This document shows positions 52,991 to 61,945 of a stretch of 64,000 nucleotides of DNA, piece by piece; position 1 is the first letter of the stretch, and the number at the start of each line of letters is the position of its first letter. The translations under genes and the position numbers were made by a program. The notes under the pieces are model-generated. The model ran no database searches. It was not told the origin of the DNA and worked only from the letters and a program-made list of their open reading frames with translations. Source of the DNA: Izemoplasma sp964435595 (GTDB taxonomy: Bacteria > Bacillota_I > Bacilli_A > Izemoplasmatales > Izemoplasmataceae); the NCBI GenBank assembly GCA_964435595.1, contig CAYSZV010000006.1, positions 1-64,000 on the forward strand, written 5' to 3'.

Positions 52991-53662
52991 TTAAAACCCT
53001 CTTGTTTGTCCGCGCCAAGGTGGTTCTTTGTTATCTTTAAACTCGTCTACACCTGGTCCTTCTAAATTGTGGAGTCTCCATATTCCATAGATATAGCTTA
53101 TGGTTAAGACCGCAATCGTGATAGGAAATCCTAAAACGATATTTGCGATGACCAAATCATCGATAGAACCCTTTAAATAAAGAATAATTTCAACACCTAA
53201 TCGTAAAACAAAGAACCCTAACCAAAATATTGTCACCTCTTTATATGCAGGCAGCACATCATCTCTATAAAACCATTCTAAACTCCAACCTCTTGTAATA
53301 TGAGACACGAAGGCAGCAAGCGGTTTTTTTATAGCCAAAGTTACAATTGTAACAATCACCAAGAAAGATGTACCAATAATATCGGGAAGAAAGAAGTTAG
53401 ATGCATTTTGATTTATATAAGACATAATAACTGCAAATAAAACACCAATAAATCCACCCAATGCATAATATAGATTCTCTTTCTTATATATTCTAGATAA
53501 TAAGAAACCTAAACTTAAGATAATCGAACCAATCAATGCAACCTTCAAATCAAACATTCTATACAACAGCAAGAATAATACTGGTGGCACGATAATATCC
53601 AATGACTTACCTGTAAATATCATTAACAGTTCTTCAAATACCTCTTTGGCAATTTTTTTCAT
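52991..53662 (-). CDS. DUF3159-like membrane protein
   Basis: 223 residues, about six membrane helices. 'SLDIIVPPVLFLLLYRMF', 'LYYALGGFIGVLFAVIMSY' with 'ASNFFLPDIIG', 'KKPLAAFVSH' and 'VTIFWLGFFVLRLGVEIILYL' follow the order of conserved blocks in DUF3159, a family best known in Actinobacteria. The C-terminal cytoplasmic tail 'PPWRGQTRGF' is Pro/Arg-rich. Function unknown. GGAGGATTTCAACA site. Confidence 0.6.
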   Translation of the reverse strand: MKKIAKEVFEELLMIFTGKSLDIIVPPVLFLLLYRMFDLKVALIGSIILSLGFLLSRIYKKENLYYALGGFIGVLFAVIMSYINQNASNFFLPDIIGTSFLVIVTIVTLAIKKPLAAFVSHITRGWSLEWFYRDDVLPAYKEVTIFWLGFFVLRLGVEIILYLKGSIDDLVIANIVLGFPITIAVLTISYIYGIWRLHNLEGPGVDEFKDNKEPPWRGQTRGF

Positions 53663-53812
53663 TGTTGAAATCCTCCATACTGTAATCTATTCTTATGATA
53701 CACATTTTACTAAATCTTAGTTATAAAAACGCAAAGATATTTTATTCGCTACCCATGCTTTATCAAACCTATTAGATAATAAGAATATATATAACTTTCC
53801 TGTGCAATCTAT

Positions 53813-53853
53813 AAAAAAGAGATTCATTCTATTAAGAAATGAATCTTTTTTAT
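53813..53853 (-). terminator. Terminator of the EFR1-type ferredoxin gene
   Basis: AAAAAAGAGATTCATT/AATGAATCTTTTTT imperfect stem and T-run on the minus strand. Confidence 0.75.
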
Positions 53854-53864
53854 CAAAAAAACTT

Positions 53865-54650
53865 CTAATTATAATCATTTAAAATATATTGTGTTGTTGG
53901 CTTATGGTTAGTAATTAAACTTATTGATTGTGTTGGACAAACATTGATACACCTGTAACAAATAGTACATTGATCTTTTACTTGGATTTTTTTGTCTTTA
54001 GAGTAGAGATTATCAACAGGACAAACACTAATGCATTTATCGCAATTAATACATGTGTTATAATCAATTTTTATATCAGATCTAATCCTATTATAATGAT
54101 GTTTCGTGTATGCTCGTTGTATGAAAAAACCCAATGGCCAAGAATAGAATCTTATTCCATTTTTAACCTTTTTCCCTTTTTTGATTCTCGATACTACCCT
54201 AGTGATTTTAGCATTTGCCTTTTTGTATTTTTTAGAAGAGTTCTCAGCTGTTTTTAATGGTAAAAACCAAAAATCAGCTAGGTTATTTGGCATATTAATG
54301 TGTATCCCATGTAATAAAATCACATTATTTTCTTTTAAGATATATATTGGCAAAGCCGCCCCATCTCCACTAAAAATCATTTGAGAACAAATTGTAATAA
54401 TATCTTTATTTCTAAAATGTTCTTTATACTTCATTAAAAATTCACTCATAATGTGTGGCAATAAACCTTCATGAATTGGATAGGCTATTACTATTAGTTT
54501 AGCCTCTTCTATTAAGATTGAGAAGTTTACACCCTGTTCTTCGATTGATTGAATGGTAAAATCAGTGCCTTCTTCATATCTATCAACAAACTGCTTTACA
54601 ACATACTTTGTGTTTCCTGTACCTGAAAAATATAAATATAAATTATTCAT
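53865..54650 (-). CDS. EFR1-family flavodoxin-ferredoxin fusion
   Basis: 261 residues. The N-terminal flavodoxin-like domain begins 'LYLYFSGTGNTKYVV' (phosphate-binding loop) and includes 'IAYPIHEGLLPH'. The C-terminal part has two 4Fe-4S motifs, 'CINCDKCISVCPVD' and 'CTICYRCINVCP'. EFR1 proteins are predicted electron carriers in anaerobic Bacillota. It implies at least facultatively anaerobic redox chemistry. AGAGGTGAGAAA site; monocistronic. Confidence 0.88.
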   Translation of the reverse strand: MNNLYLYFSGTGNTKYVVKQFVDRYEEGTDFTIQSIEEQGVNFSILIEEAKLIVIAYPIHEGLLPHIMSEFLMKYKEHFRNKDIITICSQMIFSGDGAALPIYILKENNVILLHGIHINMPNNLADFWFLPLKTAENSSKKYKKANAKITRVVSRIKKGKKVKNGIRFYSWPLGFFIQRAYTKHHYNRIRSDIKIDYNTCINCDKCISVCPVDNLYSKDKKIQVKDQCTICYRCINVCPTQSISLITNHKPTTQYILNDYN

Positions 54651-54834
54651 TTTCTCACCTCTTTTTATTCAATTAATACCTAATATCCAAACACTTATTA
54701 AATGTATTTTATCACAATCAATATAAAAAGGCACCACTCTATGAATGATACCAATTATTTCATTTGCTGTATTTCCTATTCTTAAGTTGTTTGTAATAGG
54801 TCATTTCTTTCTTATCTTTGATGAAACTAAAGTT

Positions 54835-55683
54835 TTATCTCCTTAACAATTTCATGTCTTTATATAAAGTATATTCTTCAAAGCCAACAGGAAAGTCCTC
54901 TATCTTAATCACGATTTTATATCCTCTTTTTTTATAGAAGTCCAAAGCCTGAAATTCAAATGTAGTTAGATAGATATTCGTGACTCCTTTTTTGACAGCT
55001 TCTGATTCAATCTTTTGCATCAATTTTGATGCAATTCTTCTTCCTCGATAGTTCTTATTTACAAACAAGACATTGATAAACAAATATTCATATTGGAAGT
55101 GCCCATATATTCCTCCAATAAATTTGTCTTTATCAAAAGCTACAAATTGTATGTCTATCTTATCTGTTGAAAAATCCAAACTCTTTTTAAAGTTCTTGAT
55201 TTCACTTTTCAATACCGAATCGTACGCAACATTGGGTTCACTTGATGATTTCAGTTGGTAGTCTTCTTTGATTTCAACTTGTCTTAGGTCTCTATCTACT
55301 AAAAAGTAATTTTTATTTTCTCTTGGCATATCATTTAATTCACCAGCTATAGTAAACCCAATCTTTAAAAAATCCACTGTTCTCTGTTCTAAAACTGTAT
55401 CAAATTGAATTCCTTCAACATTTCCTCTGTAATACTTTCTTACATCGTTCATTAGTGCTTTTAATACATCTAAGTCTTTATAAAAAATTCCGCTAATTTT
55501 ACACCAATCTAACGCTTGTTTTGTATGACAAGCAGCTATCAGCGTACTATTTTCAAATACATAGAAATCACGTTTATCTTTCTCTCTGTATCCTGTTTGT
55601 AATTTATTATAAGATTTTAGTCCGTTTATTATATGGTCATTATACTTAAACTCTACGTCATTTATATATCTTAAGTTGCTCAT
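54835..55683 (-). CDS. GNAT-family N-acetyltransferase
   Basis: 282 residues. The C-terminal half is a GNAT domain: 'GGIYGHFQYEYLFINVLFV', acetyl-CoA loop 'NKNYRGRRIASKLM', and 'LTTFEFQALDFYKKRGYKI'. The N-terminal half also looks GNAT-like ('MLNDVRKYYRGNVEGIQ') but lacks the CoA loop, suggesting a tandem domain with one degenerate copy. Substrate unknown. AGGAGGAATTAATT site. No terminator directly downstream. Confidence 0.75.
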   Translation of the reverse strand: MSNLRYINDVEFKYNDHIINGLKSYNKLQTGYREKDKRDFYVFENSTLIAACHTKQALDWCKISGIFYKDLDVLKALMNDVRKYYRGNVEGIQFDTVLEQRTVDFLKIGFTIAGELNDMPRENKNYFLVDRDLRQVEIKEDYQLKSSSEPNVAYDSVLKSEIKNFKKSLDFSTDKIDIQFVAFDKDKFIGGIYGHFQYEYLFINVLFVNKNYRGRRIASKLMQKIESEAVKKGVTNIYLTTFEFQALDFYKKRGYKIVIKIEDFPVGFEEYTLYKDMKLLRR

Positions 55684-55776
55684 AATTAATTCCTCCTTTT
55701 TTTGTTATATTTTGATAATCGAATGGTTCTCACTTGCTCGCTCCCTCTATATCTATACAACTTATATAATTTACAT

Positions 55777-55818
55777 TAAAAAAAGACACCAAACTTCAAT
55801 TGAAGTAAGTGTGTCTCA
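55777..55818 (-). terminator. Terminator of the third YwaF-family gene
   Basis: AGACAC/GTGTCT outer and ACTTCAATTGAAGT inner stem, T-run on the minus strand. Confidence 0.7.
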
Positions 55819-55964
55819 GATTTACTGCATTATACTATATTATAACATAAATAATTGAAAATATCAATTTAGAGCCAAGAATACAACACTAATACTTATT
55901 TAGAGCACCTTTAGACATAATTTGCATATTGTTGTTTTGTACTTATCTTACTTTTTCTTATTTA

Positions 55965-56708
55965 TTAATGACTTCCATTCCAAAATTTAAGTTTTCTTAC
56001 CAAATGTAATATTCCATAATTTGAGACAAAGTATAATAAATGGAATGTGACATAGACTCCGATAACAAAGACGATTAAATAATACGGCCAATCAGGTAAT
56101 ATATTTTCTAGTATTTGTGGTTTCTCACCAATAAACATATAGTTTTTATCAAACGTTATGTTTACATATACTACAAGTGGCAAGATCATCAAAAGTAATC
56201 CCATTGTTTTATATATCGATTTTAAAGTAATTCTATAGTTGTATGCTTTATAGTAGTAAATTGGTACGATTGCAATACTCATATGTAATAAAATAAAATG
56301 ATAATACCTCATATTATAATAGGTGTATCCAAGAGAGTTAGGAATCAACAATGCTAAAAGTCCGCCAAGAATTCCGATGAAGAATAAGTATTCAAACACT
56401 TTTTTAGAATCAGTAAATAAGATTACTATACTAAACATTACTCCAAAACTACAAACATGAAGTGGAACACTAAACATTCCATAAGACCAATAATGTAGAT
56501 GATAGATAATCTCTAAGATTAAAAGCCAAAAAGCAAATGATTTCTTAACTCTATTCTCATATCTAGAGTTTTTAAGATTATGTGCATATTTCAATGTAAA
56601 AAAAACACTTAATACCCCTAATAGTATCAGCACCCCGTGCTGCCATGTGAATGGCTGCATTGCAAGTTGTGGATTCAGTTCATGATTCCAAAATCTTTCA
56701 ATTGACAT
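55965..56708 (-). CDS. YwaF/TIGR02206-family membrane protein (paralogue 3)
   Basis: 247 residues from the ATG at 56708 (GAGGCGATATT; an in-frame ATG at 56726 lies upstream of that site). Seven membrane helices. 'HLHYWSYGMFSVPLHVCSFGVM' positions and 'YFHFILLHMSIAIVPIYYY'-like sequence match YwaF best of the three family members in the window. Function unknown. Monocistronic with terminator. Confidence 0.82.
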   Translation of the reverse strand: MSIERFWNHELNPQLAMQPFTWQHGVLILLGVLSVFFTLKYAHNLKNSRYENRVKKSFAFWLLILEIIYHLHYWSYGMFSVPLHVCSFGVMFSIVILFTDSKKVFEYLFFIGILGGLLALLIPNSLGYTYYNMRYYHFILLHMSIAIVPIYYYKAYNYRITLKSIYKTMGLLLMILPLVVYVNITFDKNYMFIGEKPQILENILPDWPYYLIVFVIGVYVTFHLLYFVSNYGILHLVRKLKFWNGSH

Positions 56709-56752
56709 AATATCGCCTCGGTTCATGAAATGATTATACCTTATAGAGTACT

Positions 56753-56790
56753 TAAAAAGAAGAACAACTTGTGTATTCTTCTTTTTTTGT
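56753..56790 (-). terminator. Terminator of the COG2407-type gene
   Basis: AAAAAGAAGAA/TTCTTCTTTTT stem with an 11-nt loop, T-run on the minus strand. Confidence 0.75.
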
Positions 56791-56795
56791 ATTTA

Positions 56796-57965
56796 TTATG
56801 ATTTACTCATGAATTTATTAAGTTTATCTTTATGATTACCATAAACAATTATATGATGATTACCATATGGATTTTCTAAAAAATATTTGGTGTCTTCTAT
56901 TTTGATTTTAATTTGTGTTCGACACAAATTACACTCATTAAGATTTTGAATAATCTGCCCTTCTGCTACATAATAATCTTTGAGATTATTACTCAACTTG
57001 AATATGGTAATGTCATCTTCAATTAACTGCCCTCTAAAGGCAACTCCTATGCCAGACTCATAATGTGTCATTACTTCGTAAGAATCTGCCATATCAAGTG
57101 GCAACGTGCAATGTGCAAAGATTACTTCGTTGGTCTCTCGATCGATTCTTGATGGATTTGCCTGAAATCCTGGTTTACCTGTTACTTCTTTCAAAATATA
57201 CATTGATAGCATTGCAGGAATATCTCCTTCACATGTTCCGATTGAATCTTCAGAATTTAAAAGGGCCAATCCAAGGCAACCTGTTGTTTTAATTGTACTA
57301 AGCAAATCAAAGCATCTTAGCGTTAGACCTTTTAGGTTGTATTTTGTCTTAATAATATTGAGAGCTTTACTTAATTTTTTCGCATCAGACACCTCGTTTT
57401 TATCAAAGTCTAAACTGAGTGATTCTTTATAATCCCCAAGTTCAATCCTATTGTACGTATCAATCAATTCTTGCATTTCAATATCAACAAGTTCTATATT
57501 AAATACTGATTTACAATGATTATAATCTACATTTGAAGCAATAAGCCAATCACTCGGCCTACCAATCACTCCCAATCTCGTCTGAATTTGTACCTCTTGT
57601 ATTGATATATCATTTAGCCTAGATACGATATAAGATGGTGATCCATGCAATATTTCAGCTTGCTCATTTTTGTTTTTTAAATAAGATAATATTTCCATTG
57701 AAGCTGCAAGAGAATTATTGCTGCCATATGTCAATAGATAGTATGGTGGTTTTAATTCTTTTTCTACTTCTAAGAAATACCCTTCAGAACCACCACTTTG
57801 AACCAATATTAATGATACTTCAGTATCATAAAGATGCTCTTTATTAGTTAATTCAAATGTGAAATCACTGATAGATTCAATTTCTGATATCATCTTACTT
57901 GTTTCATCATTAATTCTTTCTTCTTTATGCAATCCCGATACAATCGGATATATATTGATTCTCAT
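56796..57965 (-). CDS. L-fucose/L-arabinose isomerase-like protein (COG2407)
   Basis: 389 residues. The second half carries the isomerase-like core: 'GLTLRCFDLLSTIKTTGCLGLALLN', 'IGTCEGDIPAMLSMYIL', 'QANPSRIDRETNEVIFAHCTLPL' (in parts) and 'THYESGIGVAFRG'. These match COG2407 proteins related to L-fucose isomerase, with Glu/Asp/His metal ligands apparently kept ('CEGD', 'AHC'). No sugar kinase or transporter is nearby, so the substrate is open. GGAGTGATAAA site. Confidence 0.7.
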   Translation of the reverse strand: MRINIYPIVSGLHKEERINDETSKMISEIESISDFTFELTNKEHLYDTEVSLILVQSGGSEGYFLEVEKELKPPYYLLTYGSNNSLAASMEILSYLKNKNEQAEILHGSPSYIVSRLNDISIQEVQIQTRLGVIGRPSDWLIASNVDYNHCKSVFNIELVDIEMQELIDTYNRIELGDYKESLSLDFDKNEVSDAKKLSKALNIIKTKYNLKGLTLRCFDLLSTIKTTGCLGLALLNSEDSIGTCEGDIPAMLSMYILKEVTGKPGFQANPSRIDRETNEVIFAHCTLPLDMADSYEVMTHYESGIGVAFRGQLIEDDITIFKLSNNLKDYYVAEGQIIQNLNECNLCRTQIKIKIEDTKYFLENPYGNHHIIVYGNHKDKLNKFMSKS

Positions 57966-58031
57966 TTTATCACTCCATATTTTAAATTTTACTTCGTTTG
58001 TATTGATCAGTCCAACTACAAGAGAATAACA

Positions 58032-58628
58032 TTATACAATATCCTTTAATTCCCATTCTTTGTGGAATTGATTTAAATATTCTTCCATAAATTCATGTCT
58101 TGATATGGCAATTTTCTTTGCCACATCAGTATTCAAATTTTCTTTCAACAATAACAATTTATCATAGAAGTGAGCAATACTACACTGGTCATTATTCTTT
58201 TCATATATCTTTCGATTCATTGAACCACCATAGGCAAATGTACGAGCAATGGCTATTGCTCCAATCGCATCAATTCGATCTGCATCTTGAACAATTTTTC
58301 CTTCTAAAGAGTCAGGAGTTCTACCAGAAGAGTATGACATGTTTTCAATAATATTGAAGATATGATGTATAAAATTATCGTTATATCCTAGTGAAGACAA
58401 TTTTTTAATAATTTCATCTTTTGATTCTACTACATTTTTAGATACTTTTTTATCTATAATGTCATGTGTCAAAGATGCAATCTGAATAACATCTATATCA
58501 GCATCGAGTGTTTTCCCTATATGTGTCGCGATTTTCATTACTCGCAACGTGTGTTCAAAGTCGTGAGCTGTAATCTCTGTTACAAGTTGTTCTCTTGCAA
58601 ATTGTTCGATTATTTTGACCTTATTCAT
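58032..58628 (-). CDS. HD-domain phosphohydrolase (YpgQ/YedJ-like)
   Basis: 198 residues from the ATG at 58628 (AGGAGGAAAACA; the longer frame is non-coding). HD motif residues: 'AHDFEHTLRVMKIA' (first His), 'SLTHDIIDKK' (His-Asp) and 'VQDADRIDAIGAIAIART' (last Asp). The pattern matches YpgQ/YedJ-type nucleotide pyrophosphohydrolases or related metal-dependent phosphohydrolases. Cytoplasmic; substrate uncertain. Confidence 0.83.
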   Translation of the reverse strand: MNKVKIIEQFAREQLVTEITAHDFEHTLRVMKIATHIGKTLDADIDVIQIASLTHDIIDKKVSKNVVESKDEIIKKLSSLGYNDNFIHHIFNIIENMSYSSGRTPDSLEGKIVQDADRIDAIGAIAIARTFAYGGSMNRKIYEKNNDQCSIAHFYDKLLLLKENLNTDVAKKIAISRHEFMEEYLNQFHKEWELKDIV

Positions 58629-58815
58629 TGTTTTCCTCCTATGATACATCCTTCTTGTATTATAACATAGTTGAAAGAGCTCTAAGAAACAAATAATACT
58701 TTTCATCAAGTTTGATAATCCTTATTAATTATTTAGATTTATTTTATTGATATTAAAAAGATCCATTGTATATTGCATCAAAAGATAATACTACAAATCC
58801 TTTAACGAATAACAT

Positions 58816-58846
58816 AAAAACAACGCCAATTGGCGTTGTTTTTTTA
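58816..58846 (-). terminator. Terminator of the heme membrane protein gene
   Basis: AAAACAACGCC/GGCGTTGTTTT perfect stem with an AATT loop and T-run. Confidence 0.85.
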
Positions 58847-58901
58847 GAATATAAGTTACATAGATAATACAATTTCAAATAGATTTAAATCTATAGAATA
58901 A

Positions 58902-59528
58902 TTATTCAATAATGATTTTTGTTTGATTTAATAGTAATTTCTTTTTGGTATATTGTTTATCAAGTGCAGAGATTACTTTTAAAATTGTGTAAATGATAAA
59001 GACAACTAGATAGAAAACTTGTCTTGAATTATCAATTAAGAATAAATGAAAAAATATCAAACCATATCCGAGATATGCAAATTTATGTATTCTTTTCCAT
59101 TGTATTAAAGTCATTCTTCTTCTCACAAACATAAACGATGTAACAAACAAAGGCATAAAAATCGCATAAGATAATATACCTAAAGGAATTGTAAAATGCA
59201 CAAAAATCATGCCCTCTTCAAGCAAATAAAAGAGATAGGGGAGTGCATGCCCTGATATTAAGATAAATCCGATGATAGCATATTGGGCTCTAATTTGATT
59301 CAAATTTCTTTTTAGTTTGCCCTTTGCGAGAACTCCTGTAAACATTACTATAAAAAAGAATGACACTCCAAGAAATCCTTCATTAAAGAAGTTATGTCCT
59401 TCCGAAACACCAAATGCTAAGGCAATTATACCAATTACTATATAATGTATAAATTCATATTTTCTAATAAATTTATGAAAGAAAAATGCATAGAGAACAA
59501 GCGGAAAAACTGTAATAACATATATCAT
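58902..59528 (-). CDS. Ferric-reductase-like (MsrQ/YedZ-type) heme membrane protein
   Basis: 208 residues, about six membrane helices. His94 ('ILISGHALPYLF'), His148 ('WKRIHKFAYLGY') and His161 ('LIFFHLFLI') have the spacing of heme-b ligands in the MsrQ/YedZ ferric-reductase-like family. Such proteins pass electrons across the membrane, from a flavin or quinol to an external acceptor. Its ATG overlaps by one base the stop of the 59-residue FMN-attachment protein (TAATG), with AAGGAGATG just upstream, so the two are translationally coupled and probable partners. Confidence 0.75.
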   Translation of the reverse strand: MIYVITVFPLVLYAFFFHKFIRKYEFIHYIVIGIIALAFGVSEGHNFFNEGFLGVSFFFIVMFTGVLAKGKLKRNLNQIRAQYAIIGFILISGHALPYLFYLLEEGMIFVHFTIPLGILSYAIFMPLFVTSFMFVRRRMTLIQWKRIHKFAYLGYGLIFFHLFLIDNSRQVFYLVVFIIYTILKVISALDKQYTKKKLLLNQTKIIIE

Positions 59529-59707
59529 TAGTCATCATCTCCTTCATGTTCCTCAGATGCACCTGCTATCGCATCCATGACTTCATTTGTTGGTGTCGCA
59601 CCGCTAACGGCATCGATTGTTTCTCCTGCATCATAGGTAACAACCGCAGTATATAAAATAATTAGTAACGACACAATCAATATAGTGTTTAACAATTTTT
59701 TATTCAT
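59528..59707 (-). CDS. 59-residue membrane-anchored FMN-attachment (SGAT) protein
   Basis: MNKK start, one membrane helix (~5-23), then a short exterior containing 'TIDAVSGATPTNEV' and an acidic tail. DAVSGAT is the covalent FMN-attachment motif (flavin on Thr38) of FMN-binding domains such as NqrC, RnfG and PplA, put on by the ApbE flavin transferase. Here the motif stands without the rest of the ~90-residue domain. AAGGTGGAATA precedes the ATG; the stop overlaps the start of the heme protein. Likely an extracytoplasmic flavin carrier for that protein. Confidence 0.8.
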   Translation of the reverse strand: MNKKLLNTILIVSLLIILYTAVVTYDAGETIDAVSGATPTNEVMDAIAGASEEHEGDDD

Positions 59708-59741
59708 TATTCCACCTTGCCTTTATTTTATTTATACCGAA

Positions 59742-59759
59742 AAAGCCCAAAAGGGCTTT
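59742..59759 (-). terminator. Terminator of the ECF sigma/anti-sigma unit
   Basis: AAAGCCC/GGGCTTT stem with 4-nt loop; on the minus strand followed by five T's. It separates the anti-sigma gene from the FMN/heme pair. Confidence 0.75.
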
Positions 59760-59912
59760 ATTGTGATTCTTAAATCATATTTTTCAATCATTTACTATTC
59801 ATTGATGTTTTAATATCACAGTCTAATTTTTGTAAGTCAATTTCTTGAGAGACAAGTAAATCAAAAATGTTATGATGTTAAACCATCCTCTTATTGCGAA
59901 ACGTATAAACGT

Positions 59913-61208
59913 TTAATCTTCTTCATCTTCCATATCTTCTTCATCTTCTTCATCTTCGTAATAATGGTAACCCGACTCATCCAATGAATTTGTCAATATC
60001 GTTCCAGAGATAGCATCTACTTCTAATTCATATTCTAATCCATTAAGTTCAAAAGATATATCGAAGAAGGCTACACCATTTTCTGTTTCTTTTTCAATAT
60101 CTAATTCTTCAATCATATTAACATCAAAACCTAATTCATCTGCGATGATCAGTAATACTTCTTCTTCTGTTAAAGCTTCAATAGGAAAATCATCTTCATC
60201 ATCATCTTCAGCGGTTTTTTCTTCTTTAAACAGTATCGTTCCATTTATCGAATCAACTAATAATTTGTATTTCATCGTATTGGTTTCAATTTTAACTTCA
60301 TAAACAATTGTTCCATCTTCTTGTTCTAAATCAACTTCATAATCTAACACATCAAGAGAATTCAAACCAATATCAGAAAGTGCTAATTGATAAGCATCTA
60401 ATTTCGTAATGTATTCCAAATCACTAGCTTTTCCAACTTTATCAACATTATCAATTGTATAATTTTTAGACTCTAAGAATAAATTTAAATCATTAATTGA
60501 TAATTTTGCCAAGTTTTCAACGGTAACTCGTGGATCTACTACAGCTATTTCATAAATAAGTTCTGCCTTTGCTTCGGATATATCCAGTCTGTCTGCAAGT
60601 AGTTTAATTGCTTCATCTTCTGATAATTCTTGGGTAATTATAGACCCGTTAATTGCACTACTTTTTAAATAGTTATAAACCGTTTGCGTTACTTCATTCA
60701 TTAACAGCTCTTCATGCACTAAGTCATCACTTTTTATTGATAGTAAAACAGAATTTGTAAATTCATCTAAATATCCATTTGTCACCATTGAACCGATTAT
60801 TGCATTTACTGCGACATCATAGTCTACATCAATTAAATCCATACTTCCAATTATAATTACTGCATCTGCATTATTTTTTATGACATTCATTACTTTGTCA
60901 TCTTCATTTAATTCTAAAACCAAGCTTGGATTCACATCAATTGCGATTGATGAAAATACATTTTGTGTAATTGGAGCTTCTTGGTTCAACCATACAAATG
61001 AAACTGCTAAAATTAAAACAAAAGAAGAAAATGAATATGCAAATTTTTTAGACGAAAATATATTAGTAATTCTCTTCCAAAAAGATAAACGAGCATTTGA
61101 TGATTCCAACGTTGGGCATTGCTCCATTATTTTATTAAACAAATCAGGGTTTGTTTGATCAAAAGCATTACTAACTAAGTTTTCAACATCTTTATTTTTC
61201 ATATCCAT
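59913..61208 (-). CDS. RsgI-like anti-sigma factor with two PepSY domains
   Basis: 431 residues. A cytoplasmic N-terminus (~1-55), one membrane helix (~56-74), then an RsgI-middle-like domain starting 'SSIAIDVNPSLVLELNEDD' (~87-160), a helical linker, and two PepSY modules (~270-330 'YEVKIETNTMKYKLLVDSINGT', ~345-410 'EYELEVDAISGTILTN', given in parts). The tail is almost all Glu/Asp. The gene overlaps the ECF sigma gene by 17 bp, the normal sigma/anti-sigma layout. It should hold the sigma factor at the membrane until an outside signal is sensed. Confidence 0.82.
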   Translation of the reverse strand: MDMKNKDVENLVSNAFDQTNPDLFNKIMEQCPTLESSNARLSFWKRITNIFSSKKFAYSFSSFVLILAVSFVWLNQEAPITQNVFSSIAIDVNPSLVLELNEDDKVMNVIKNNADAVIIIGSMDLIDVDYDVAVNAIIGSMVTNGYLDEFTNSVLLSIKSDDLVHEELLMNEVTQTVYNYLKSSAINGSIITQELSEDEAIKLLADRLDISEAKAELIYEIAVVDPRVTVENLAKLSINDLNLFLESKNYTIDNVDKVGKASDLEYITKLDAYQLALSDIGLNSLDVLDYEVDLEQEDGTIVYEVKIETNTMKYKLLVDSINGTILFKEEKTAEDDDEDDFPIEALTEEEVLLIIADELGFDVNMIEELDIEKETENGVAFFDISFELNGLEYELEVDAISGTILTNSLDESGYHYYEDEEDEEDMEDEED

Positions 61209-61752
61209 TCACCACCAATTCTTTTTTAAGTTTCTTAAGTGCTCTATTATACTTTGACAATACAGTTGATAAAGGCATTTCTAATATATCTGCTATTTCT
61301 TTATGTTTTATGTTAGACATAGAATGCATAATTACAATTTGTCTTTCATCTTCGTTTAAGGTTTCTAAGATAACTTTTATTAGTTTGTCATTATATATTT
61401 TCTCTTCAATATTATGATCTATTCCAACATCATAGACATCATCAAGATTTACATGTTGTCTTTTATTTCTATCTCTAATTATCATTAACGCATGATTCCT
61501 TGTAATTGTGAAAATCCATGCCATGGCTTTCCCGCCACCTTTATACTGATGTGCTTTCTCATAAACACTCAAATACACATCTTGAACGACGTCTTCAGCA
61601 TCGACTTGGTTTCCAACAATTGAATATGCTAATCCATATACTGCCGAACTTGATAACATATATAATCTTTCAAAACTTTCGGCATTATGAGCAGCTATTT
61701 TTTTTATTAAATTATCACTTATTTTCGGGCTTATATACTTTTTCTTCTTCAT
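61192..61752 (-). CDS. ECF-type RNA polymerase sigma factor
   Basis: 186 residues. Region 2: 'VYGLAYSIVGNQVDAEDVVQDVYLSV' (~33-60) with 'AMAWIFTITRNHAL'. Region 4: 'LNEDERQIVIMHSMSNIKHKEIADIL' and 'LSTVLSKYNRALKKLKK' HTH. No region 1 or 3, as in ECF sigma factors, here close to SigI/RsgI-partnered or SigW-like types. First gene of a unit with its anti-sigma factor. Probable targets are its own operon and the neighbouring envelope redox genes (inference; no shared promoter motif was found by eye). AGAAGGTGTTTT site. Confidence 0.9.
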   Translation of the reverse strand: MKKKKYISPKISDNLIKKIAAHNAESFERLYMLSSSAVYGLAYSIVGNQVDAEDVVQDVYLSVYEKAHQYKGGGKAMAWIFTITRNHALMIIRDRNKRQHVNLDDVYDVGIDHNIEEKIYNDKLIKVILETLNEDERQIVIMHSMSNIKHKEIADILEMPLSTVLSKYNRALKKLKKELVVNGYEK

Positions 61753-61847
61753 AAAACACCTTCTAACTATCGGAATATAATATATATAATGATATCACAT
61801 ATTTTTAAGATGTTTATATGATATGTACTTGTTAGTTTTTATTCTTT

Positions 61848-61888
61848 CCAAAGCCGATAAATATAAACAATATGAATATCGGCTTTGG
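61848..61888. other. Intergenic 12-bp hairpin after the PepSY-cytochrome b5 lipoprotein
   Basis: CCAAAGCCGATA/TATCGGCTTTGG perfect stem with a 17-nt loop. No T-run follows on either strand, so it is not a classical terminator; it may protect the mRNA 3' end. Confidence 0.55.
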
Positions 61889-61945
61889 GTAATCTGATTT
61901 TAAGAGTAACTTATAAATAACTATCTATTTTGATACAAGTGTTTA

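Noticed and set aside
61848..61888. Terminator between the lipoprotein and sigma genes
   Set aside because: The stem is perfect, but no T-run follows on either strand, so it is listed only as a hairpin.
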